NCBI GenBank assembly: GCA_944393405.1
Contig: CALYAC010000017.1
Location: 1 to 25,488, forward strand
Length of the DNA stretch: 25,488 nucleotides
DNA from: an uncultured Clostridia bacterium
GTDB lineage: Bacteria > Bacillota_A > Clostridia > TANB77 > CAG-508
Direction: 5' to 3'
Positions 1 through 7,347 of this stretch are shown here, piece after piece. Each line of letters starts with the position of its first letter. Position 1 is the stretch's first letter. The notes below the pieces were generated by a model, which was not told the DNA's origin, ran no database searches, and worked only from the letters and a program-made list of their open reading frames with translations. Made by a program: the position numbers and the translations under genes.

Positions 1-36
1 AGCGTTTATCCTGAGCCAGGATCAAACTCTCATGTT
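1..36 (-). rRNA. rrs: 16S ribosomal RNA, 5' end only (partial)
   Basis: The reverse complement of the first bases reads GAGAGTTTGATCCTGGCTCA, the near-universal 5' end of bacterial 16S rRNA (the 27F primer site). The gene runs leftwards out of the window, so only about 36 nt of its 5' end are present. The exact mature end is approximate because only the conserved core is diagnostic. It lies downstream of ylmC in the same orientation and has its own promoters at 238-450. Confidence 0.93.
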
Positions 37-230
37 AATGGTATATATATTTGCATATTTCTATGCTCTTACATATCAATTTAACTAAAGTTTATTTAGC
101 TCTTTTTTACGCTTTCGCGTTTATTTTTTCTTGGTAGTTTTACTACCGCTTTATTGGTTTCTCAAAGTTTATTGTTTACTTTTCAATGTGCTTTTTTCGT
201 TCTCAATTCCAACTTGCTCTCAAGTGGAAC
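36..230 (-). other. 16S rRNA leader with hairpins
   Basis: This is the untranslated stretch between the nearer rRNA promoter and the 16S gene. On the minus strand it holds a stem at 207-230 (TTCCA and CTTG pair with CAAG and TGGAA around a short loop), a small GGTAGT/ACTACC hairpin near 132-148, and an ACGC-GAAA-GCGT tetraloop hairpin near 109-120. A CACATTGAAAAGT stretch resembles the boxA-like sequences of Firmicute rRNA leaders, but I cannot confirm an antitermination site. No tRNA or protein gene is visible here. Confidence 0.5.
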
Positions 231-237
231 GTGTATT

Positions 238-266
238 ATTTTACTACTTTTGAAATCATATGTCAA
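238..266 (-). promoter_or_regulatory. Proximal rRNA promoter (SigA-type)
   Basis: On the minus strand TTGACA (266-261) is followed after exactly 17 nt by TAAAAT (243-238). This is a full consensus -35 and a good -10, pointing at the 16S gene about 200 nt downstream. Confidence 0.75.
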
Positions 267-421
267 TACTTTTTTTAAACTTTTTTTAATTTTTTTATGC
301 TTATTTATTAGTCTAAAAAAGTGCAAAATAATAAACTAGTTTCGATGTGTTTTTTTATATTTTTGCTTCGACTTAACTAATTTATACTTATGTTTTTCAT
401 ATGTTCCTTAGTACAGTTATT

Positions 422-450
422 ATAATACCATACTAAAGTAATAAAGTCAA
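422..450 (-). promoter_or_regulatory. Distal rRNA promoter (SigA-type)
   Basis: On the minus strand TTGACT (450-445), a 17-nt spacer, and TATTAT (427-422) form a second promoter in tandem with the one at 238-266. Tandem promoters are normal for rRNA operons. The region between it and ylmC (451-544) is AT-rich with TGTAGAA/TTCTACA inverted repeats and holds no gene. Confidence 0.55.
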
Positions 451-544
451 TACTTTTTTTGTAGAAATTTGTAGAATTTTTGTATATTTTTTCTACATAT
501 TATAATATAGATTTTAATTAATACTTATATCCGATTTTTTCATA

Positions 545-778
545 TTATATATCAACTAAAATCACATCTTCACCTATGCATTTTATATCTTGCCATTGTA
601 TTACTAATTCCTTATCATTAGAAAACAATCCTCTTAACTTATTACTACCTGGTACAATTATGCTTGTTATTGTTCCAGTTCCTAAATCAGCACAAACATC
701 TTGAACAAATCCTAATTTTTTTCCATCATTTATATTTATTACTTCTTTGTGTTTAAAATCCATTCCTTTTTGTTTCAT
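545..778 (-). CDS. ylmC: YlmC/YmxH-family PRC-barrel protein
   Basis: A small 77-residue protein that looks like a single PRC-barrel domain of the YlmC/YmxH type. Visible family features are the central SIIVPG strand, the following G-L-F loop, and the I-x-W-x-D-I-x-C-I-G-x-D-V-I-L-V ending. Its molecular role is not established; members are often annotated as sporulation proteins because they sit beside sigG, as here. The first ATG has AAAGGA at good spacing; the second, codon 6, has a purine run too close to be used well. A hairpin that looks like the sigG terminator lies between sigG and this gene, so it may depend on read-through or on a promoter I cannot see. Confidence 0.85.
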   Translation of the reverse strand: MKQKGMDFKHKEVININDGKKLGFVQDVCADLGTGTITSIIVPGSNKLRGLFSNDKELVIQWQDIKCIGEDVILVDI

Positions 779-795
779 ACTTTTCCTTTCTTAAT

Positions 796-832
796 AAAAA
801 AGAATCATACTATATTATATGATCCTTTTTTT
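796..832 (-). terminator. Intrinsic terminator after sigG
   Basis: On the minus strand AAAAAAGGATCATA pairs with TATGATTCTTTTTT around an 8-nt loop, with one G-U wobble that only works on this strand, and ends in a T-run. It lies 10 nt past the sigG stop codon and just before ylmC. Confidence 0.75.
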
Positions 833-841
833 AAATATTTC

Positions 842-1615
842 TTATTTATATAATCTTTTTATATGATTAATAGCATTTTTTTCTAATCTAGATACTTGAG
901 CCTGTGATATTCCTATTTCATTAGCTACTTCTATTTGAGTTCTTCCGTCAAAAAATCTTTTTGCTATTATTGTCTTTTCTTTGTCATTTAACTTTTTCAT
1001 AGCTTCGATTATAGTAATTGTTTCTGCCCAATGTGTATCGCTATTTTTTTTATCGCTTATTTGATCTTCTACATTTATATTATCAACATTATTACCATTT
1101 ACAGGTTCTTGTAACGAGATTGGTGTTTGTATTGCATCTAAACTCATGATAATATCTTCCTTTGGTACTTCCAATATTTTAGAAATCTCTTCAATAGTCG
1201 GTTCTCTATTTTGTTCTTTATTAAATTTTTCCTTTTCCATCATTACCCTATAAGATAATTCTCTTATAGACCTACTAACTCTTATTGAATTATTATCTCT
1301 TAAATATCTTTTCACTTCCCCTATAATCATAGGAACTGCATAAGTTGAAAATTGTACATTTTGTTCTAATTCAAAATTATCTATTGCTTTTATTAATCCT
1401 ACACATCCAATTTGAAATAGATCGTCTGCACTTTCTCCTTTGCAAAAAAATCTCCTTATAACACTTAATACGAGTCTAAGATTTCCATTAATAAATCTAT
1501 TTCTTGCTTCTTTATCTCCTTCTTTTATTTTAATAAGTAGTTCATTTTTTTCTTCGTTTGATAATAATGGTAGTTTTGATGTATCTACTCCGCATATCTC
1601 AACTTTATTTATCAA
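842..1615 (-). CDS. sigG: RNA polymerase sporulation sigma factor SigG
   Basis: Late forespore-specific sigma factor. The N-terminal NKVEICGVDTSKLP block is the SigG signature, and the rest follows sigma-70 region 2 (NGNLRLVLSVIRRF, DDLFQIGCVGL, FSTYAVPMIIGE), region 3 (RDNNSIRVSRS) and a region 4 helix-turn-helix (TQIEVANEIGISQAQVSRLE). I choose the TTG at 1615 as start: it gives 257 residues, the family's usual size, begins at the conserved INKVEICG, and has GGGAGG seven bases upstream. A longer frame reaches 1678, but it passes through a hairpin and adds no conserved residues. The gene follows sigE by 128 nt, the order conserved in Bacillus and Clostridium, and has a SigF-like promoter and a hairpin immediately upstream. 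Confidence 0.96.
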   Translation of the reverse strand: MINKVEICGVDTSKLPLLSNEEKNELLIKIKEGDKEARNRFINGNLRLVLSVIRRFFCKGESADDLFQIGCVGLIKAIDNFELEQNVQFSTYAVPMIIGEVKRYLRDNNSIRVSRSIRELSYRVMMEKEKFNKEQNREPTIEEISKILEVPKEDIIMSLDAIQTPISLQEPVNGNNVDNINVEDQISDKKNSDTHWAETITIIEAMKKLNDKEKTIIAKRFFDGRTQIEVANEIGISQAQVSRLEKNAINHIKRLYK

Positions 1616-1628
1616 ACAAAAACCTCCC

Positions 1629-1662
1629 TTTTGAAAAATACTAATCCTAGTATTTCCCAAAA
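1629..1662 (-). promoter_or_regulatory. Hairpin directly upstream of the sigG ribosome binding site
   Basis: On the minus strand TTTTGGGAAATACTA (1662-1648) pairs with TAGTATTTTTCAAAA (1643-1629) around a GGAT loop: 15 bp with two G-U wobbles. It ends right before the GGGAGG of sigG. There is no T-run after it, so it is not a terminator. It would form only in transcripts that start upstream, such as read-through from sigE. Confidence 0.65.
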
Positions 1663-1676
1663 GTTTGTATTTATAC
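1648..1676 (-). promoter_or_regulatory. Possible SigF-type promoter of sigG
   Basis: On the minus strand GTATA (1676-1672) is followed after 14 nt by GGAAATACTA (1657-1648), which fits the SigF -10 pattern GGnnAnAHTR at every fixed position. SigF transcribes sigG in Bacillus subtilis. The spacer is about one base shorter than I recall for the consensus. The -10 element is also one arm of the hairpin at 1629-1662. Confidence 0.5.
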
Positions 1677-1743
1677 AATAATAATATATACTGATTATTA
1701 ATATTTTTACATATTTATATAATTTAAATATCTACCTTTATAC

Positions 1744-2475
1744 TTAACCTGTTTTACTCATTATGTCTTTTTTCATTTTTCCTATTATTTTCTTTTCCAA
1801 TCTAGATATATAGCTTTGAGAAATACCAAGCATATCAGCTACTTCTTTTTGTGTTTTTTCATTACCACTTATAAAACCAAATCTCAGTTCCATAATATTT
1901 CTTTCTCTATTACTTAATTTTTTTATAGATGCTCTTAATAATTTTTTATCCACCTCATCTTCTAATCTTCTAGATGTTATATCTGAATCTGTTCCTAAAA
2001 TATCAGAAAGTAACAGTTCATTACCATCTCCATCTTGATTTAATGGTTCATCTATAGATATTTCTCCTTTTATTTTATTACTTCTTCTTAAATACATTAA
2101 TATTTCATTTTCTATGCATCTTGAAGCATATGTAGCAAGTTTAATATTCTTATCAGTATTAAATGTATTTATTGCTTTCATTAATCCAATAGTTCCTATA
2201 GATATTAAATCTTCTATACCAACTCCCGTATTTTCAAACTTTTTAGAAATATATACTACTAATCTAAGATTTCTTTCTACTAGTATTTTTCTAACACTTT
2301 CATCACCTTTCGATAACTTATCTAATATATCTTCCTCTTCTTCAGGAGAAAGTGGTGGTGGCAATGTTTGGCTTCCACCTATATAATAAATAGGCATATT
2401 ATCATTTTCATCATTACCTATGTATTTTATATAAATTGTATTTATACTATTCTTTAATATTTGCAAAATGTTCAT
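1744..2475 (-). CDS. sigE: RNA polymerase sporulation sigma factor SigE (pro-SigE)
   Basis: Mother-cell sigma factor of early sporulation, made as an inactive precursor. Residues 1-30 are the pro-sequence, followed by [13 protein letters not shown], the conserved region around the SpoIIGA cleavage site. Then come sigma region 2 ([49 protein letters not shown]) and the region 4 helix-turn-helix ([22 protein letters not shown]). At 243 residues it is full length. The start is the ATG at 2475, with an AGAGGAG ribosome binding site. Its first 29 nt overlap the end of spoIIGA in another frame, so the protease and its substrate are probably translationally coupled. Confidence 0.97.
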   Translation of the reverse strand: MNILQILKNSINTIYIKYIGNDENDNMPIYYIGGSQTLPPPLSPEEEEDILDKLSKGDESVRKILVERNLRLVVYISKKFENTGVGIEDLISIGTIGLMKAINTFNTDKNIKLATYASRCIENEILMYLRRSNKIKGEISIDEPLNQDGDGNELLLSDILGTDSDITSRRLEDEVDKKLLRASIKKLSNRERNIMELRFGFISGNEKTQKEVADMLGISQSYISRLEKKIIGKMKKDIMSKTG

Positions 2476-3364
2476 TTTTATCTCTCCTCTCCAAGACCTC
2501 CATTCCTAATAATCCAAAATATTTTTTATTCTTACTTAAACTCTTATTATACATACATACTATTCCATCTTCATTTATGATTTCATCTATATCTGTTATT
2601 ATCTTTATTTCATCAGCTTTAATTCCATACATCATACCATTTTGTTTTCCTACTGATGTAAAAGGAATGATTCTAATTCTTCTTTTATAATTTTCTATTA
2701 TTTCATCTATATCACCTCCATGATTTTCTTCCATGAACTTTATTAAATTCTCTGGTAATAAATTTAATAATATTTTCTTTTCTATTAATATAACTGGTGA
2801 TTTGGTTAAAGGATCTTTTAGCATATTTCCAGTATCTAATAATGCTTTTGTTATTATAGATTTATTCTCTATTTTTATTTCTACCGAATAAATTATTTCA
2901 TTTTTATTTATTCTGTTTTTAACAGTTTTAAATGCTATATATGTAATGCAAAAACCTACTATTCCACCAAGAAGAGCTATTTTTATTGGATATGTTCCTA
3001 TATATACACCATTTTTTATAAAAATCTCTTGTGGCCTTATTATATATAATAGTGCGAATGCACATCCTCCTAAAGCAAACGAAACTAAATAAAATAGTAT
3101 TAATTCTTTGATTATTCCCTTTATATTTTTGGGTTTAAATGCAATATACACCATACAAATTGATAGAATAACTTTCATAAATATATTTGTATAAATTTCT
3201 AAAATATTAGCATAAACTAATATAGCATATATCGCACCTATAAAACTTGATAGAAATATTCTTAAAAATTTAATCTGTAATTTCATTATATATGCTGTTG
3301 CAAAAAGAATTATAAAATTCATACATATATTTTCTAATAAAACAATATCAACATATATAGTCAT
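2447..3364 (-). CDS. spoIIGA: Sporulation sigma-E factor-processing peptidase SpoIIGA
   Basis: Membrane-embedded aspartic protease that removes the pro-sequence of SigE once the polar septum has formed. The first ~150 residues hold about five hydrophobic segments; the cytoplasmic C-terminal half carries the catalytic motif ALLDTGN with Asp177, followed by DPLTKSPV, as in the family. I choose the ATG at 3364 (305 residues; Bacillus protein about 309), which has AGGTGAT at good spacing. A GTG three codons earlier lies inside that ribosome binding site. The ftsZ terminator lies directly upstream, so this gene needs its own promoter within about 65 bp. Confidence 0.95.
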   Translation of the reverse strand: MTIYVDIVLLENICMNFIILFATAYIMKLQIKFLRIFLSSFIGAIYAILVYANILEIYTNIFMKVILSICMVYIAFKPKNIKGIIKELILFYLVSFALGGCAFALLYIIRPQEIFIKNGVYIGTYPIKIALLGGIVGFCITYIAFKTVKNRINKNEIIYSVEIKIENKSIITKALLDTGNMLKDPLTKSPVILIEKKILLNLLPENLIKFMEENHGGDIDEIIENYKRRIRIIPFTSVGKQNGMMYGIKADEIKIITDIDEIINEDGIVCMYNKSLSKNKKYFGLLGMEVLERRDKNEHFANIKE

Positions 3365-3382
3365 GTAAATCACCTGCTAATT

Positions 3383-3415
3383 ATTTTACAACTATACTAA
3401 TAAAAAATATGTCAT
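3383..3415 (-). promoter_or_regulatory. Possible wide-spaced promoter of spoIIGA
   Basis: Between the ftsZ terminator and the spoIIGA ribosome binding site the minus strand has ATGACA (3415-3410) and TAAAAT (3388-3383) separated by 21 nt. The Bacillus spoIIG promoter, activated by Spo0A, is known for an unusually long spacer of 22 bp. I do not see a clean Spo0A box, so this is a tentative call. Confidence 0.3.
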
Positions 3416-3430
3416 TTCATAGGCATAAAA

Positions 3431-3466
3431 AAAAGAAATAATCTACTCTCTTCGATTATTTCTTTT
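3431..3466 (-). terminator. Intrinsic terminator after ftsZ
   Basis: A perfect 13-bp stem (AAAAGAAATAATC with GATTATTTCTTTT) with a 10-nt loop is followed on the minus strand by a run of T. It lies 36 nt after the ftsZ stop and separates the division genes from the sporulation genes. Confidence 0.85.
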
Positions 3467-3502
3467 ATTAATTTCTAACTATTTATATTTTCTGACACTA
3501 AA

Positions 3503-4633
3503 TTATTTATTTAGTCCTCTTTTATTTCTTAAGAATGATGGAATATCTAAGTTATCTGCTGAGTTAGAATTATCTACTGGATTTGGAATAGAATTTATTT
3601 TCTTATCCCATGCTTTTTCTACAATATCTCCAACTGGTATATTTGCTCCATTATTTGCTTCTTTATCAAATCCAGTTGCGATTACAGTTATTATAATATC
3701 TTCATCAAGACTTTCGTCGATAACAGCACCGAAAATAATATTAGCTTCTGGATCAACACTACGTTGTATTAATTCTGCAGCTGTGTTTACTTCATGTAAT
3801 CCTAAATTAGCTCCACCTGTAATATTAATTATTACTCCTCTTGCTCCTTCTATAGATGTTTCAAGCATTGGACTTTGAACAGCTTGTTTTGCTGCATCTT
3901 CTGCTCTATTTTCTCCTGATGCTCTACCAACACCCATATGTGCCATACCAGTATTTAGCATTATTGTTTTAACATCTGCAAAGTCTAAGTTTACTAAACC
4001 AGGAATAGCAATTAAATCTGATATACCTTGAACACCTTGTCTTAATACATCATCTGCCATTTTAAATGCTTCTACTATAGATGTTTTTCTATCTATAACT
4101 TGTAATAATTTATCATTTGGAATTACAACTAAAGTGTCAACTTTTCCTTTTAAACTTTCAATTCCACGTTCAGCTTGTGATAAACGTTTCTTTCCTTCAA
4201 AAGTAAATGGTTTTGTAACAACACCTATTGTTAGGATTCCCATTTCTTTAGCTGTTGCTGCAACTATTGGTGCAGCACCTGTTCCTGTTCCTCCACCCAT
4301 TCCGGCAGTAACAAATACCATATCAGCTCCGCGTAAAGCTTCTGCTATTTCAGATTTGCTTTCTTCTGCAGCTTGAGCTCCTATATCAGGATTAGCACCT
4401 GCTCCTAATCCTCTAGTAATTTTTTCTCCAATTTGTATTTTTGATGGTGCTTTTGATAATAGTAAAGCTTGTCTATCTGTATTAACTGTAATAAATTCTA
4501 CACCTTTAATTCCAGATTCAACCATTCTATTTACTGCATTGTTTCCAGCTCCACCAATACCTATTACTTTAATTGTAGCTGCTCCATCTAACATTACATT
4601 ATTATTCTCATCTGTGTTATTATCTACGAACAT
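3503..4633 (-). CDS. ftsZ: Cell division protein FtsZ
   Basis: Tubulin-like GTPase that polymerises into the cytokinetic Z ring. The 376-residue protein has the N-terminal [13 protein letters not shown] loop (~25-37), the tubulin signature GGGTGTG (113-119), the synergy-loop residues NLDFADVK, and at the C-terminus DIPSFLRN (363-370), the conserved peptide that binds FtsA and other partners. A short variable linker joins core and tail. The ATG at 4633 is preceded by AGGAGG at about 9 nt. It lies 68 nt after ftsA and is probably co-transcribed with it from the promoter at 5969-5997. Confidence 0.98.
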   Translation of the reverse strand: MFVDNNTDENNNVMLDGAATIKVIGIGGAGNNAVNRMVESGIKGVEFITVNTDRQALLLSKAPSKIQIGEKITRGLGAGANPDIGAQAAEESKSEIAEALRGADMVFVTAGMGGGTGTGAAPIVAATAKEMGILTIGVVTKPFTFEGKKRLSQAERGIESLKGKVDTLVVIPNDKLLQVIDRKTSIVEAFKMADDVLRQGVQGISDLIAIPGLVNLDFADVKTIMLNTGMAHMGVGRASGENRAEDAAKQAVQSPMLETSIEGARGVIINITGGANLGLHEVNTAAELIQRSVDPEANIIFGAVIDESLDEDIIITVIATGFDKEANNGANIPVGDIVEKAWDKKINSIPNPVDNSNSADNLDIPSFLRNKRGLNK

Positions 4634-4701
4634 AATGCTTATCCTCCTCTATCTTATTTTTTCTTTATTAAAATTTTAATATTAAACTTATTGGCTTTAA
4701 A

Positions 4702-5928
4702 TTAAGAATAGAAAAATTCTTTAATTCTTTCTAAAATATTTTGAAAAATATTTTCTTTTGATTTTGAATCGATACTACTAGATAAGTTCTTAGCAAATGG
4801 TCTTGATGCTATGTATCTAACTAGTGAATACGCCGTTCTATATTCTGGTCTAATTGTACTTATCAATCTTCCTGTAGAAATTTTTACTGGTATATTTAAT
4901 ATAATTTTCCCTGCGACATCGCTTTTATTTATACTAGTTATGCCTTGACCTGTAATAATAACATTGTTTATTCTTTGTTTTATTCCCTGTGCTGTAATAT
5001 CTTTATTTACTAAAGAAAATATTTCTTCTATTCTAGCTTCTATAATTTCTATAAGTTCAGAACTTTTTATAACTTTTCTGTTCTCATCTTTACATGTATT
5101 TAATAATATTTCATTATCATTATCTATAAAAGATTTTAAAGCTAAGCCATATTGTCTTTTTAATCTATCTGCTTCTTCTTCTGAAATATTTAGTACTAAT
5201 GCTATATCTCTTGTAACATTATCTCCTCCAAGAGGAATAGTATTTGTATATGTAAAAGCTAATCCTTCAAAAACTCCTATATCTGTATTTCCTGCTCCTA
5301 TATCTAAAAGCATTACATTATCATTTAATTCATTTCCATCTAATACAAGAGTTCTTTCCGCAAGAGTTATTGGCACTAAACCATCTATATCGATATCTGC
5401 TCTTCTAAATATGCTTGCCAATTGTTTCATATATTCTCTATCTGCTAATACTATTTGTGCTCTAACTGTAAAACTAGAACTTAAACTTCCTATTGGATCT
5501 GCCACAACTTTTCCGTTTTCTAAAATAAATTCATCAGTAACAATGTCTATAATTTGCATTCCTTCTGGAATGTCAATATCTTTTACCAATGATATTGCTG
5601 ATGAAACATCTTTACTTGAAATTCCTGAATATTTGTCTCTTGCTTCTTTTGTAATACTATTTTGTACTATTGTTATATACTTACCAGGAATTGTAAGATA
5701 TGTTGAGTTAATTTCCATTTCTGTTTCATTTTCAGCTTCTTTTATTAATTTTGAAATAGCTGATACTATTTCACTTTCATCTACTATTTTTCCTTTTTTT
5801 ATACCACTACATTTACAACTTGTTGTACATAGGACTTCTATTTGGTTAAAATTATTGACTTCTCCAATAACCAAGCTTACTTTTGAAGTTCCAATGTCCA
5901 TTCCTACGATTATATCTCCTATAGCCAA
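4702..5928 (-). CDS. ftsA: Cell division protein FtsA
   Basis: Actin-like ATPase that tethers FtsZ filaments to the membrane. Visible features are the phosphate-1 loop GMDIGTSKVSLVIG (~9-22), the 1C subdomain region, the second phosphate loop LLDIGAGNTDIGVF, and a C-terminal amphipathic helix ending in RIKEFFYS that fits the membrane-targeting sequence. The protein is 408 residues, a normal length. The start is a TTG at 5928 with GGAGG eight bases upstream; no in-frame ATG is better placed, since the nearby ATG is out of frame. It leads the ftsA-ftsZ pair. Confidence 0.97.
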   Translation of the reverse strand: MAIGDIIVGMDIGTSKVSLVIGEVNNFNQIEVLCTTSCKCSGIKKGKIVDESEIVSAISKLIKEAENETEMEINSTYLTIPGKYITIVQNSITKEARDKYSGISSKDVSSAISLVKDIDIPEGMQIIDIVTDEFILENGKVVADPIGSLSSSFTVRAQIVLADREYMKQLASIFRRADIDIDGLVPITLAERTLVLDGNELNDNVMLLDIGAGNTDIGVFEGLAFTYTNTIPLGGDNVTRDIALVLNISEEEADRLKRQYGLALKSFIDNDNEILLNTCKDENRKVIKSSELIEIIEARIEEIFSLVNKDITAQGIKQRINNVIITGQGITSINKSDVAGKIILNIPVKISTGRLISTIRPEYRTAYSLVRYIASRPFAKNLSSSIDSKSKENIFQNILERIKEFFYS

Positions 5929-5968
5929 GGCTCATTCCTCCATTTTTTTCTGCTCTTATTTGTTTCTT

Positions 5969-5997
5969 AGAATATTACATTTTATAAAAAAAGTCAA
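5969..5997 (-). promoter_or_regulatory. SigA-type promoter of ftsA-ftsZ
   Basis: On the minus strand TTGACT (5997-5992), a 17-nt spacer and TATTCT (5974-5969) lie about 40 nt upstream of the ftsA start codon. Directly upstream is a phased AT-rich repeat (6002-6032). Confidence 0.75.
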
Positions 5998-6001
5998 TAG
6001 A

Positions 6002-6032
6002 ATTTGTAATATTTTTGTAATATTTTTGTAAC
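6002..6032 (-). repeat. Three 11-bp direct repeats upstream of the ftsA promoter
   Basis: On the minus strand the unit TTACAAAAATA occurs twice in tandem, followed by a third partial copy TTACAAATTC. The 11-bp period is close to one helical turn, and the array abuts the -35 element of the ftsA promoter. It could act as an UP-like element or a protein-binding array. Confidence 0.5.
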
Positions 6033-6077
6033 ACTTTTGAAACATTGTCGCTAAGTGTTTATTTATGTATATTTCTA

Positions 6078-6464
6078 CTATTCTTCAACTTTCTTTTTAC
6101 TATTTTTTGCTTTTTTTATTTTGTTTTTGCTAAATTTTTCAATATAATATCTTCTTATTATAGCTAAATTGTTAAACATTCTACCTACAAATACTACTAT
6201 AGCTGCTAGGTAAATGTCAACATTTAATTTTTGTCCTAAATAAGTTAAAAGTATTGAAAGTATTGCATTACCAAAGAAACCTGTAACAAATATTTTTAAA
6301 TCAAAGTTTTTATTTAATGTTGATGCAATTCCTCCAAATACAGAATCTAGTGCGGCAATTATTGCTATCGCTAAATATCCTGAATACGTATATGAAATCA
6401 TTGGCATATTTATTCCTATTAAAGCACCAATTATACATCCTAATACTATTGCTATTAAAATCAT
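6078..6464 (-). CDS. sbp: Small basic protein (Sbp family, DUF1290)
   Basis: A 128-residue membrane protein with three or four hydrophobic helices and a strongly basic C-terminal tail rich in Lys. The N-terminal G-x-I-I-G-A-L-I-G-I region and the central LDSVFGGI motif are typical of the small basic protein family found between ftsQ and ftsZ in Firmicutes and Actinobacteria. Its function is unknown. It follows the second DUF881 gene by 20 nt and has GGAGGT ahead of its ATG, so it closes the murA-ftsQ-DUF881 gene run just before the ftsA promoter. Confidence 0.88.
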   Translation of the reverse strand: MILIAIVLGCIIGALIGINMPMISYTYSGYLAIAIIAALDSVFGGIASTLNKNFDLKIFVTGFFGNAILSILLTYLGQKLNVDIYLAAIVVFVGRMFNNLAIIRRYYIEKFSKNKIKKAKNSKKKVEE

Positions 6465-6484
6465 CTTGTACCTCCATTTTTAAT

Positions 6485-7207
6485 TTATTCTGCTGTTACT
6501 TCCTGCATATATTCTATTTTAAATTCTGAATTTGATTTTGGTATTTCTACTTTATTTTCTTTTTCTAGACTAACACTCATTCCTGATTTATTATACCTAT
6601 CTATAAATCCACTGCCTTTTAAGTTTAATATACTTGATATATATTCTTTATCACCTATTGCTTTTACTACATAAGGACTTTCTATTCTTTGTAAATTTAT
6701 CCCAATACATGAATAATCAAACAAATCAACTATATCTGTATTAGCCAAAACTCTTACTCCATTTATTGATATTGCTTCAGCACCAGCATATCTAAGTTCA
6801 TTTACTAAATCTATTAAATCCTCAGCAATATATTGATAATCATTAGTATCACTTAATGTGACTATAACCCCTTGTCCATATACATCTGTTTTTCCCACTT
6901 GTATATTAGATTCTTTTAATTCTTCATCAATTAAATCTGCTGATGCATCATTATCATTAATTGTCTTTTTATAATCACTTATTTTTTCATTAACATCTGT
7001 TAATTGTGTATTAATCTCTTCATATTTTGTTTTCCAATCTGCAAGAGCTGCTCTTAATTCTGATTCTCTCATATTTTCAATTTCTGTTATATCTGTTTGT
7101 TCAACTGTTCTAAATTGCATAAGCATAACTCCTACTAGAACAATGCATACAATAAAGACTACAACCGTTACAGCTGTTATATCTGCTCTAAAATTAAATT
7201 TTTTCAA
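6485..7207 (-). CDS. DUF881 family protein, second copy (intact)
   Basis: A 240-residue protein with one membrane helix (~10-30), a coiled-coil-like segment (~38-85) and an extracytoplasmic DUF881 domain (~95-235), recognised by GQGVIVTLSD, the LVNELRYAGAEAISING strand-helix and the SPYVVKAIG motif. DUF881 proteins cluster with ftsQ and sbp in Firmicutes and are assumed to have a role in division or the cell envelope; no activity is established. The start is a TTG at 7207 with GGAG about 10 nt upstream. It is a paralogue of the preceding gene and shows what that gene's full length should be. Confidence 0.88.
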   Translation of the reverse strand: MKKFNFRADITAVTVVVFIVCIVLVGVMLMQFRTVEQTDITEIENMRESELRAALADWKTKYEEINTQLTDVNEKISDYKKTINDNDASADLIDEELKESNIQVGKTDVYGQGVIVTLSDTNDYQYIAEDLIDLVNELRYAGAEAISINGVRVLANTDIVDLFDYSCIGINLQRIESPYVVKAIGDKEYISSILNLKGSGFIDRYNKSGMSVSLEKENKVEIPKSNSEFKIEYMQEVTAE

Positions 7208-7221
7208 TTATCGCCCACTCC

Positions 7222-7347
7222 TTATTTGTCTTCTTTTATATATTTATAATTTATTACTCCAGAATACTTTGCAATTGTGATATCATCCATTTTCTTAACT
7301 TCTGCTATTACTCCTCTTTCTCTAAGATAGTCCATATATGATCCGGG
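7222..7347 (-). other. Out-of-frame C-terminal tail of the first DUF881 gene
   Basis: Directly after the frameshift in the upstream DUF881 gene, a different frame stays open for 41 codons from CCC at 7347 to a TAA at 7222. It begins PGSYMDYLRERG and continues with a DDITIAKYSG motif, the expected end of a DUF881 domain (the paralogue has SGFIDRYNKSG and later VEIPKS at the same place). Adding it restores about 237 residues, against 240 for the paralogue. The ribosome binding site of the next gene follows this TAA, as for an intact gene. Confidence 0.85.

Noticed and set aside
154..339. Plus-strand open frame of 61 codons in the region upstream of the 16S gene
   Set aside because: It lies in the rRNA promoter and leader, is Phe/Leu-rich as expected from T-rich DNA, and has no ribosome binding site.
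451..540. A third rRNA promoter around TATAAT at 499-504 and a terminator from TGTAGAA/TTCTACA repeats
   Set aside because: The TATAAT lacks an acceptable -35 at 16-18 nt, and the repeats do not form a stem followed by a T-run.
1616..1678. Longer sigG with 21 extra N-terminal residues
   Set aside because: The extra part runs through the hairpin and SigF-like promoter, resembles no SigG N-terminus, and the TTG at 1615 has the proper ribosome binding site.
4964..6031. Plus-strand frame of 355 codons opposite ftsA
   Set aside because: It is antisense to a well-supported ftsA with its own promoter, has no recognisable domain, and has the Ser/Ile/Leu-rich composition of a mirror frame.
6034..6070. 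AACACTT/AAGTGTT inverted repeat between sbp and ftsA as a terminator
   Set aside because: The stem is only 7 bp with a loop of about 16 nt and lacks a T-run.
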